NCBI GenBank assembly: GCA_943326215.1
Contig: CALPSK010000088.1
Span: forward strand, 1 to 5,035
Direction: 5' to 3'
DNA: 5,035 nt
Origin: Sediminibacterium ginsengisoli
Lineage (GTDB): Bacteria; Bacteroidota; Bacteroidia; Chitinophagales; Chitinophagaceae
Position numbers and translations under genes: made by a program. Shown piece after piece: positions 1 through 4,658 of the stretch (its first letter is position 1; each line of letters starts with the position of its first letter). The notes under the pieces were generated by a model. The model ran no database searches. It was given only the letters and a program-made list of their open reading frames with translations, and had not been told where the DNA came from.

Positions 1-14
1 ATGATTTTTTTCAT
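1..14 (-). CDS. Possible start of a gene running off the left edge (MKKI...)
   Basis: On the minus strand an ATG at 14-12 is followed by AAA AAA ATC and then the window edge, giving M-K-K-I. This is the usual beginning of a Bacteroidota signal peptide or lipoprotein signal. An A-rich stretch without a Shine-Dalgarno sequence precedes it, and a good promoter -7 element (TATATTTG, 122-115) lies about 100 bases upstream. Only four codons are visible, so neither the reading frame nor a product can be established. It could equally be a chance ATG in AT-rich spacer. The call rests on context alone. Confidence 0.25.
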
Positions 15-111
15 TTGGTTGATTTTTTTGATTATATAATTTAGATTAATTACTTTTTATTTAGAATGTATTTATACCTACCGGTCTTTCAAATTTTGCT
101 TTATAAAAGAA

Positions 112-129
112 AGTCAAATATAGTCAAAT
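112..129 (-). promoter_or_regulatory. Candidate minus-strand promoter -7 element inside a direct repeat
   Basis: On the minus strand 122-115 reads TATATTTG, an exact match to the Bacteroidota -7 consensus TAnnTTTG. No TTG lies at the expected 17-23 base distance upstream, so the promoter is incomplete. The element sits inside two direct copies of AGTCAAAT (112-119 and 122-129, one helical turn apart), which could be a regulator site. It would drive the putative gene at the left edge with a leader of about 90 bases. Confidence 0.3.
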
Positions 130-168
130 GATTGGAAATTGGTTGAATAGCAAATTAAATTATAGTAA

Positions 169-371
169 ATGAAAATTACGGATGTAATTGATGTTAAAGG
201 TTTGGTCGTTGCTCCTCGTTTTATAGATACGCATGTTCATGGCAGATCTAATCAAGAACAGGAGTTTCAATTTCATAATGGACTCACTACCACTTTAAAA
301 CTGCAGGTACATTTTCAAGGGTCTTAGGAAAATAGGTAAGAGAAGATAAAGCGATAGATTTAAATAACCAA
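169..371 (+). pseudogene. Decayed, internally deleted amidohydrolase (D-aminoacylase / N-acyl-D-amino-acid deacylase type)
   Basis: Two fragments of one gene are seen in two plus-strand frames. From 169 to about 303 the translation contains VIDVKGLVVAPRFIDTHVHG and then SNQEQEFQFHNGLTTTLKL. This is the start of the amidohydrolase barrel, where strand 1 carries the H-x-H metal ligands (here HVH), and it is followed by the family's usual NGLTT segment. That frame stops at 325-327. From 303 the next frame reads AGTFSRVLGK, a TAG at 333-335, then VREDKAIDLNN to 368. This matches the family's C-terminal region, typically GTFsRvLGkYVRE followed by a leucine-rich stretch, so the TAG replaces the usual Tyr. 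The central part, about 300 residues in intact relatives, is missing. The N-terminal strands before residue V-I-D are also absent, with stops at 163-168 directly upstream. The usual PGFID glycine is Arg. The right end overlaps the tail of the opposite-strand regulator by about 10 bases. Family assignment is from motif memory, not a search. The product cannot be functional. Confidence 0.75.
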
Positions 372-800
372 GTTCCTTTTAAATTTCTTGTAGTTAGTAA
401 TCAATTCTGATATATAACCTTGTCTATCTGTTTTCATGGTCGTTCTGGCTTCCTTGGTATAAGTAGTACCTAAATGATCAAAGAAATGTTTAGTAGAAAA
501 AATGGCCATTTCAACCATAATAGGAAATGTATCTAAGCCTCTTTTTTCTAATAAATAATAAACGCTTTTTTTATTAAGATTGCCTCTTGTCTTACTCAAA
601 AATCCAAGCTCTTCCAATTTTTTTAACCTGTTAGCTAACATTTTACTAGGCATGCTTTCTGGTGATTGTTGAAATTCATTAAACAAAGATTTATGACCCC
701 AAATCATATCTCTTAAAATTAATAAAGTCCACTTGTCTCCAATAATATCAAGGCTAGTAGCCACTGGGCAAATGGAACGGAAGGAAACACTGTTTGGCAT
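360..800 (-). CDS. HxlR-family winged helix-turn-helix transcriptional regulator
   Basis: This 146-residue protein is a DNA-binding regulator of the HxlR (DUF24/MarR-like) family, which acts as a cytoplasmic dimer. The family signature is present in order: conserved Cys11 in CPVATSLDIIG, then DKWTLLILRDMIWG (about 22-35), FNEFQQSPESMPSKMLANRLKKLE (about 40-63, the helix-turn-helix) and the wing with L-S-K-T-R-G...K-S-V-Y-Y-L. A C-terminal dimerisation helix follows. In some characterised relatives (YodB, HypR, QorR) the equivalent Cys senses electrophiles or oxidants. That role is possible here but not shown. Family members are usually 100-130 residues, so this one has a slightly long C-terminal tail. 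The ATG at 800 is the natural start because the family's conserved region begins 10 residues in. No divergently transcribed target gene is adjacent: the upstream side is a terminator and downstream is an opposite-strand amidohydrolase remnant. Its regulon is therefore unknown, and it may regulate itself through the inverted repeat at 808-834. No terminator is visible after its stop. Confidence 0.93.
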   Translation of the reverse strand: MPNSVSFRSICPVATSLDIIGDKWTLLILRDMIWGHKSLFNEFQQSPESMPSKMLANRLKKLEELGFLSKTRGNLNKKSVYYLLEKRGLDTFPIMVEMAIFSTKHFFDHLGTTYTKEARTTMKTDRQGYISELITNYKKFKRNLVI

Positions 801-807
801 AACTAAA

Positions 808-834
808 AATTAATTAGCGAAAGTACAATTAATA
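808..834 (-). promoter_or_regulatory. Candidate promoter and operator of the HxlR-type gene
   Basis: On the minus strand 825-818 reads TACTTTCG, one mismatch from TAnnTTTG, ending 17 bases before the regulator's ATG. It is framed by an inverted repeat, AATTAATT (808-815) and AATTAATA (827-834), with an 11-base spacer. Such a site would suit a dimeric regulator repressing its own promoter. The arms are pure A/T in an AT-rich region and no -33 TTG is found at the expected distance, so both parts are weak. Confidence 0.3.
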
Positions 835-926
835 ATTTAATAATACTAGATGCTAAAAAATTTATATATAATTAAATATCAATAGCTTGGTGGTAATTAA
901 GTAATTTTAATTTCGGTATTTAATAC

Positions 927-966
927 AAAAAAGCCCCTCAAAATTTCGAGGGGCTTTTCATTTTTT
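927..966 (-). terminator. Rho-independent terminator after the secreted-protein gene, bidirectional in form
   Basis: An 11-bp stem AAAAGCCCCTC (929-939) pairs with GAGGGGCTTTT (948-958) around an 8-base loop. On the minus strand it is followed by a run of six T (932-927), and it begins 10 bases beyond the stop of the 976-1776 gene, which it should terminate. On the plus strand it is followed by TTTTCATTTTTT, so it could also stop transcription in the other direction. It insulates the regulator gene from the secreted-protein gene. Confidence 0.88.
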
Positions 967-975
967 AAAAATAAA

Positions 976-1776
976 TTAGCGCTTAGTAAACTCTCCCTTT
1001 GTGTTTACTGACATTATTAAATTCCAAGTAACAGATTTATGAAAAGCTCCTGTTCCGCCTATCAATTTTCCTATTTCACTTAAATCAGGAATAGTGGGTG
1101 GAGTAGACCAACCACCATCTAATACATCTTCATAATTTGTATATCCATCAGCAGATACATAATTCCAATCATAGCCAGTTCCTACCGGAGATACTACATT
1201 AGATGTAGACCAAGTCTTTTGATTCACTGCACCTGAAGTCATTGATTTTTTAATAAAGCCTCCCCAAACCTTAGTTTGCAATTGATTCATTTTTGCTACA
1301 TCAGATACCTTAGAGTAATTCATTTTTATAAAATTACGCTTGCCCTCCACTGACTCGTAGTTAGACATATTTAACATTACCATTGCAACTCTATGATCGT
1401 CAATATTTAGACCTCTTTTAACGAAAACGGCCTCGTCTTTACCCATTGATGCGAATACTTTTTGTGCACCATAATCAAATGTTGCACTTAAATCATGCAT
1501 GTTTTGTTTACCTCCAACAGTTATTAAAAAAAGGATATTTGGCTCTGATTCAGGACCGCCAACTCTTTCTAACATATTCCAGCTAGTTAACTTGCCTTCT
1601 TTAACTAAAACTTGTGCTACTTTACTCCAAAAGTGTTCTTCGTTTTCTAACATAACCTTTAAGTCTTTACCAGTTACTTTTCTATAATCATGCATTACAT
1701 AATAGGGCTGTGTTAGTTGTGCAAAACTCATCATACAAATAAGCATGGTGACTACTAGAGATACTGTTTTTTTCAT
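976..1776 (-). CDS. Secreted protein of unknown function with two related alpha+beta domains
   Basis: I do not recognise a named family for this 266-residue protein. Residues 1-19 form a Sec signal peptide (MKK, hydrophobic core, then SFA with Q20 as the likely first mature residue; no lipobox cysteine), so it should be in the periplasm or outside the cell. The mature part looks like two diverged copies of one unit. The first (about 27-90) has DYRKV, then a helix with FW (49-50), then LVKEGKLTSWNMLERVGG and a beta segment. The second (about 150-210) has NYSKV, a helix with VW (170-171), then MTSGAVNQKTWSTSNVVSP, DWNYVSADGY and TNYEDV. This pattern, with a short strand, a helix ending in W, 'x-G-x-(I/L)-x-x-W' and a strand, resembles the dimeric alpha+beta (ferredoxin-like/ABM) barrel proteins common in Bacteroidota. 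That fold is an inference. The gene has its own terminator and is separated from tRNA-Phe upstream by another, so it is probably monocistronic. Start: ATG at 1776, fixed by the signal peptide. Confidence 0.88.
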   Translation of the reverse strand: MKKTVSLVVTMLICMMSFAQLTQPYYVMHDYRKVTGKDLKVMLENEEHFWSKVAQVLVKEGKLTSWNMLERVGGPESEPNILFLITVGGKQNMHDLSATFDYGAQKVFASMGKDEAVFVKRGLNIDDHRVAMVMLNMSNYESVEGKRNFIKMNYSKVSDVAKMNQLQTKVWGGFIKKSMTSGAVNQKTWSTSNVVSPVGTGYDWNYVSADGYTNYEDVLDGGWSTPPTIPDLSEIGKLIGGTGAFHKSVTWNLIMSVNTKGEFTKR

Positions 1777-1797
1777 AGTTTATATTTTTGGTATATA

Positions 1798-1821
1798 TAA
1801 ATATAGGTTTCTTTTTGAAAC
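1798..1821 (-). promoter_or_regulatory. Weak promoter element and small inverted repeat before the secreted-protein gene
   Basis: On the minus strand 1805-1798 reads TATATTTA, one base from the TAnnTTTG consensus and 21 bases before the ATG at 1776. Just upstream, GTTTC (1807-1811) and GAAAC (1817-1821) form a perfect inverted repeat with a 5-base T/A spacer, a possible operator. A TTG at a suitable distance is lacking. The transcript must begin in this 60-base space because a terminator lies at 1839-1868. Confidence 0.3.
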
Positions 1822-1838
1822 TAAAATATTTATACAAC

Positions 1839-1868
1839 AAAAAAGCCCCGAACAAATGTTCGGGGCTT
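1839..1868 (-). terminator. Rho-independent terminator of tRNA-Phe
   Basis: An 11-bp stem, AAGCCCCGAAC (1843-1853) with GTTCGGGGCTT (1858-1868), closes a 4-base loop. On the minus strand a run of six T (1844-1839) follows. It begins one base past the tRNA 3' end (1870), so it ends the tRNA transcript and may also catch read-through from the asnS-permease operon. Confidence 0.92.
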
Positions 1869-1869
1869 G

Positions 1870-1942
1870 TGGCACCACCCGGGCTCGAACCGGGGACACA
1901 AGGATTTTCAGTCCTTTGCTCTACCAACTGAGCTACAGCGCC
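1870..1942 (-). tRNA. tRNA-Phe (anticodon GAA)
   Basis: The minus strand folds into a complete 73-base cloverleaf. The acceptor stem GGCGCTG pairs with TGGTGCC (one G-T pair at position 4-69 and two at the inner end), and the D arm is GCTC-AGTTGGTA-GAGC. The anticodon arm is AAGGA-CTGAAAA-TCCTT with anticodon GAA, the variable loop GTGTC, and the T arm CCCGG-TTCGAGC-CCGGG. Discriminator base A73 is as expected for Phe. The 3' CCA is not encoded (ACAA follows), so it must be added after transcription. It has its own promoter at 1988-2018 and a terminator directly behind it. No tRNA neighbour is present in the window. Confidence 0.98.
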
Positions 1943-1987
1943 ATCCTTTAGTTCATTTTAGTCTTACAACCTTTATGAACCGGGGAG

Positions 1988-2018
1988 CAAATATAGGCCA
2001 GGCGGCCTTAAATAGCAA
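1988..2018 (-). promoter_or_regulatory. Bacteroidota-type promoter of tRNA-Phe
   Basis: On the minus strand TTG (2018-2016) is separated by exactly 20 bases from TATATTTG (1995-1988), matching the -33 TTG and -7 TAnnTTTG consensus of the phylum. Transcription should start a few bases further on, near 1981-1985, leaving a leader of about 40 bases before the tRNA at 1942. The spacer contains a GC-rich inverted repeat (AGGCC, 4-base gap, GGCCT), odd in this AT-rich surrounding, with no known role. This is the best promoter in the window. Confidence 0.82.
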
Positions 2019-2053
2019 AAAATATGGATTCTTTATTGAAAATCAGTCATTTA

Positions 2054-2938
2054 CTAAGCCGAGGTAGCCACTATAAAAAAGGAGATAATAATTAAGGCTA
2101 GTCCCATCCACTGCTTGGGGCTTAACCTTTCTTTAAAAAAGAAGTAGCCAATTAGCACCGATAAAAGCTGGCTACTAATAATTAAAATATTAATGACCAT
2201 GATGGGCAAGTACTGATAAGATATATTAATAGCGAGACCACCTGACACTAGTAATAAACCCAATTTTAAATAAGTGAAAATATGTTTTGCACTTATATAA
2301 TTAAATAAGTTTTTTAATAAGCCATCGCGTATGACTAATACCAGTCCGAATAACATAGCGGTGGTTTCAATCACTAAACTAAAACCAAGTGGCCCCCACC
2401 AACTTATTGGATAAGTATAGAGTGCATAGGAGCTACCCCAAAAAAAGCTTGCGAGTACTCCATACAACATTCCATTTTTTTGTTCACTAACACTTGCATT
2501 TTCTTTTCCTTGAAAATATAATAGTAGTAAGCCTGCTGTTGAAAATATAAACGCGTATAAATAATTCGCCTTCCAAACTTCACCTACAATAAATACAGCG
2601 GTTAATATCGTAAACAATTTTATCGCAGATACAGGCACCACAATGCTTACAGGCGCTCGTTGTATGCCTCTTAAAAAAAATACTAGTCCGAAAATATTAA
2701 ATACACTTAGTGCAATAGTTAATAAAAAAGGATTGCCGAAACTTAAAGTATGCACTGTCCATCCTTTAAAAAAAGCATGCTCTCTAAAACCAAAATATAA
2801 GATGGAGAATATAGTGGAAGCAAATATGCCTCTATAAAACATACCAATTTGATAAGGTATTGTCTGTGTTACTTTTTTCCAATAAGCATTACTTACCGCA
2901 AAACAAAGCGCGCCAATTAAGACAAATAAAATTCCCAT
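2054..2938 (-). CDS. EamA/DMT-superfamily permease with ten membrane helices
   Basis: This 294-residue inner-membrane protein belongs to the drug/metabolite transporter superfamily. Ten hydrophobic segments lie at about 2-19, 30-51, 70-89, 95-117, 124-142, 156-175, 184-203, 222-240, 245-268 and 275-293, the standard length and number for two fused five-helix EamA repeats. Each half ends in the typical pattern: VSAIKLFTILTAVFIVGE plus a following helix in the first, and SSQLLSVLIGYFFFKERLSP followed by WMGLALIIISFFIV in the second. Substrates in this superfamily range from amino acids and nucleosides to sugars and drugs and cannot be read from sequence. The ATG at 2938 lies 2 bases after the asnS stop (TAA TA ATG), implying co-transcription and probably translational coupling. 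No promoter is needed or seen. The stop is a TAG at 2056-2054, with no clear terminator before the tRNA-Phe promoter. A role in amino-acid export linked to AsnRS would be a guess from position only. Confidence 0.94.
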   Translation of the reverse strand: MGILFVLIGALCFAVSNAYWKKVTQTIPYQIGMFYRGIFASTIFSILYFGFREHAFFKGWTVHTLSFGNPFLLTIALSVFNIFGLVFFLRGIQRAPVSIVVPVSAIKLFTILTAVFIVGEVWKANYLYAFIFSTAGLLLLYFQGKENASVSEQKNGMLYGVLASFFWGSSYALYTYPISWWGPLGFSLVIETTAMLFGLVLVIRDGLLKNLFNYISAKHIFTYLKLGLLLVSGGLAINISYQYLPIMVINILIISSQLLSVLIGYFFFKERLSPKQWMGLALIIISFFIVATSA

Positions 2939-2940
2939 TA

Positions 2941-4389
2941 TTAATATTCACAATTTTTCGGCGTACGCGCAAATGGAATTACGTCTCTAATATTGGTCAT
3001 GCCTGTAACAAATTGTATCATTCTTTCAAAACCTAAACCAAAGCCCGCGTGCGGAACGGTTCCAAATCTTCTGGTATCTAAATACCAGCTCATGTCCTCT
3101 AAAGGTATATGCATGGCCTTCATTCTAGCTTCCAGTTTGTCTAAACGCTCTTCTCTTTGAGATCCACCCACAATCTCTCCAATGCCTGGCGCAAGTATAT
3201 CCATGGCTGCCACTGTTTCCTTGCCTGGCTCACAACCATCGTTCATACGCATATAAAATGCTTTAATCGCCGCTGGATAACCCGTAACAATAACTGGTTT
3301 TTTAAAGTGTTGCTCTACTAAATATCTTTCATGCTCACTTTGTAAATCTATTCCCCACTTCACTTCGTATTGAAATTTCTTTTTCTTATAGTGATTACTA
3401 TTTAATAAAATATCAATGGCTTCTGTATAAGTAATGCGTTCAAAATTATTGTTCACCACTAATTCTAATTTTTCTCTTAAACCAAGGCCGCTTCTTTTTT
3501 CAGTAGGTAGTTGTTTTTCTTCTTCCGCTAAACGCGCATCTAAAAAATCAATATCCTCTGCATTATTTTTTAATGCATAATTAATTAAATATTTAATGAA
3601 GGCTTCGGCTAAGTTCATGTTATCCTCAATATCATAAAAAGCCATTTCAGGTTCAATCATCCAAAACTCTGCTAAGTGTCTTGTGGTGTTTGAATTCTCT
3701 GCACGGAAGGTGGGACCAAAAGTATAAATCTCTGAAAAGGCCATGGCGCCTAGCTCTCCTTCGAGTTGACCACTCACTGTTAAGTTCGTTCCTTTACCAA
3801 AAAAATCTTGTGTATAATCAATTTCACCCTTATCATTTTTTGGAGCGCCTTCTAAAGGAAGTGTGGTTACTTTAAACATTTCTCCTGCACCTTCTGCATC
3901 TGAGCTTGTAATAATAGGTGTATGTAAATACACAAATCCTCTTTCGTTATAAAATTGATGTACTGCAAAAGCAAGTGCATGTCTTAATCTAAATACCGAT
4001 CCGAAAGTATTAGTACGAAAACGCAAATGCGCTTTCTCTCTTAAAAATTCTAAAGAATGTTTTTTAGGTTGTAAAGGAAATTTCTCTGCATCACTGTCGC
4101 CTAAAATTTCAAGGGTCTTTGCTTTGACTTCTACGCTTTGCCCCTTACCTAAACTTTCCACCACGGTGCCCACTATTTTTAAGGAGGCGCCTGTGGTTAC
4201 GCGTTTTAATATCGCTTCATCAAATTCTCCCAGTGTGGCCACAATTTGAATATTCGCATTCGTGCTTCCGTCGTTAAGGGCTATAAACTGATTGTTTCTA
4301 AAAGTACGCACCCATCCCATTACCACCACTTCGGTCCCCGTGGGCGTGCCCGACAACAATTGCTTTATTTTGATTCTATCGTTGAACAT
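2941..4389 (-). CDS. asnS: Asparaginyl-tRNA synthetase (AsnRS)
   Basis: This cytosolic class IIb synthetase charges tRNA-Asn with asparagine using ATP. From the ATG at 4389 it is 482 residues, close to the usual 460-480. An N-terminal OB-fold anticodon-binding domain (about 10-105, with [22 protein letters not shown]) precedes the catalytic core. Motif 1 is around 140-160 (ending [19 protein letters not shown]), motif 2 at about 224-251 ([21 protein letters not shown]) and motif 3 at about 449-463 ([15 protein letters not shown], with the ATP-binding Arg later in [10 protein letters not shown]). The mix of ENSNT in motif 2 and a C-terminus ending RTPKNCEY marks AsnRS rather than AspRS. The frame is open to a TTG at 4410, which would add seven residues (MPFEIRN). 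That TTG is part of the promoter -7 box, so the ATG at 4389 is preferred. It shares an operon with the permease downstream and is divergent from rho. Confidence 0.97.
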   Translation of the reverse strand: MFNDRIKIKQLLSGTPTGTEVVVMGWVRTFRNNQFIALNDGSTNANIQIVATLGEFDEAILKRVTTGASLKIVGTVVESLGKGQSVEVKAKTLEILGDSDAEKFPLQPKKHSLEFLREKAHLRFRTNTFGSVFRLRHALAFAVHQFYNERGFVYLHTPIITSSDAEGAGEMFKVTTLPLEGAPKNDKGEIDYTQDFFGKGTNLTVSGQLEGELGAMAFSEIYTFGPTFRAENSNTTRHLAEFWMIEPEMAFYDIEDNMNLAEAFIKYLINYALKNNAEDIDFLDARLAEEEKQLPTEKRSGLGLREKLELVVNNNFERITYTEAIDILLNSNHYKKKKFQYEVKWGIDLQSEHERYLVEQHFKKPVIVTGYPAAIKAFYMRMNDGCEPGKETVAAMDILAPGIGEIVGGSQREERLDKLEARMKAMHIPLEDMSWYLDTRRFGTVPHAGFGLGFERMIQFVTGMTNIRDVIPFARTPKNCEY

Positions 4390-4407
4390 GTTTCTGATTT
4401 CGAATGG

Positions 4408-4433
4408 CAAAGATAATCGGTTTCTAGGGCCAA
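4408..4433 (-). promoter_or_regulatory. Promoter of the asnS-permease operon
   Basis: On the minus strand 4415-4408 reads TATCTTTG, a perfect TAnnTTTG -7 element. A TTG at 4433-4431 is a possible -33 element, but the 15-base gap is shorter than the usual 17-23. Transcription would begin at about 4400-4404, giving a leader of roughly 12-15 bases before the ATG at 4389. This placement rules out the upstream TTG codon at 4410 as a start. Confidence 0.62.
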
Positions 4434-4438
4434 ATACC

Positions 4439-4459
4439 CTGTTTTAGGTATAAAAACAG
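4439..4459. repeat. Inverted repeat between asnS and rho
   Basis: CTGTTTT (4439-4445) and AAAACAG (4453-4459) are perfect 7-base arms around 7 bases. The repeat lies just upstream of the asnS -33 region and before the candidate rho promoter, where a regulator could act on both genes. It is not a terminator, since it has no GC-rich stem. Chance occurrence in AT-rich DNA is possible. Confidence 0.35.
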
Positions 4460-4467
4460 ATAAAAAA

Positions 4468-4500
4468 TTGTTTTTTTGTTAAAAAATCTGCTTAACATTG
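4468..4500 (+). promoter_or_regulatory. Candidate rho promoter
   Basis: TTG (4468-4470) is followed after 22 bases by TAACATTG (4493-4500), one mismatch from TAnnTTTG and within the usual spacing. It would give a leader of about 150 bases ahead of the GTG at 4659. I see no better match in 4410-4658 on this strand, but the assignment is tentative. Confidence 0.33.
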
Positions 4501-4502
4501 CA

Positions 4503-4548
4503 GTAGCAACGAGCAAATTGATTCTTTTTAATGTTGATAGCTCGCTAC
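4503..4548 (+). other. Hairpin at the start of the predicted rho leader
   Basis: GTAG (4503-4506) and CGAGC (4510-4514) pair with GCTCG (4540-4544) and CTAC (4545-4548), making a 9-bp stem with a 3-base bulge (CAA) and a 25-base loop. It is GC-richer than its surroundings and lacks a T-run, so it is not a terminator. At the 5' end of the rho message it could affect stability or feedback. Rho genes in other bacteria are autoregulated in their leaders, but this leader is not a known motif. Confidence 0.4.
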
Positions 4549-4571
4549 CCCCATTCCCAATATACAATTTA

Positions 4572-4596
4572 CGGTCTCAATTATTTCGACCGAAAT
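4572..4596 (+). other. Overlapping, mutually exclusive inverted repeats in the rho leader
   Basis: ATTTCG (4583-4588) and CGAAAT (4591-4596) form a near-perfect palindrome with a 2-base centre. The same bases GACCG (4588-4592) can instead pair with CGGTC (4572-4576). The pair could be a DNA operator (14-bp palindrome) or alternative RNA folds. Stems of 5-6 bp are short, so this is suggestive only. Confidence 0.33.
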
Positions 4597-4658
4597 TTCA
4601 AAAAGCGTTCAAATAAGCCCAAATCTTGATTCGATTTTTAAATAAACCATAGTTCAAA

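Noticed and set aside
1499..1687. Plus-strand open frame of 62 codons
   Set aside because: Lies wholly antisense to the secreted-protein gene, which has a signal peptide and terminator supporting the other strand.
1688..1927. Minus-strand open frame of 79 codons with MVEQRTENPCVPGSSPGGAT-like start
   Set aside because: It is the translation of the tRNA-Phe sequence followed by its terminator and the antisense-frame of the secreted-protein gene, a well-known artefact.
2024..2053. Terminator after the permease gene
   Set aside because: The only inverted repeat (GATTCTT against GAAAATC) has a mismatch, no GC pairs of note and no T-run on the minus strand.
1745..2067. Plus-strand open frames crossing the tRNA-Phe region
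   Set aside because: They read the reverse complement of the tRNA, its terminator and its promoter, and have no protein-like composition.
2643..2837. Plus-strand open frame of 64 codons
   Set aside because: Antisense to the EamA permease, with no promoter or recognisable motif.
3681..3875. Plus-strand open frame of 64 codons
   Set aside because: Antisense to asnS motif 2 region, clearly a shadow.
4390..4658. T-box or amino-acid riboswitch for asnS, or a small gene in the asnS-rho spacer
   Set aside because: The asnS leader is only about 12-15 bases if the -7 box is right, too short for a riboswitch, and the spacer has stops in all frames with no coding-like stretch.
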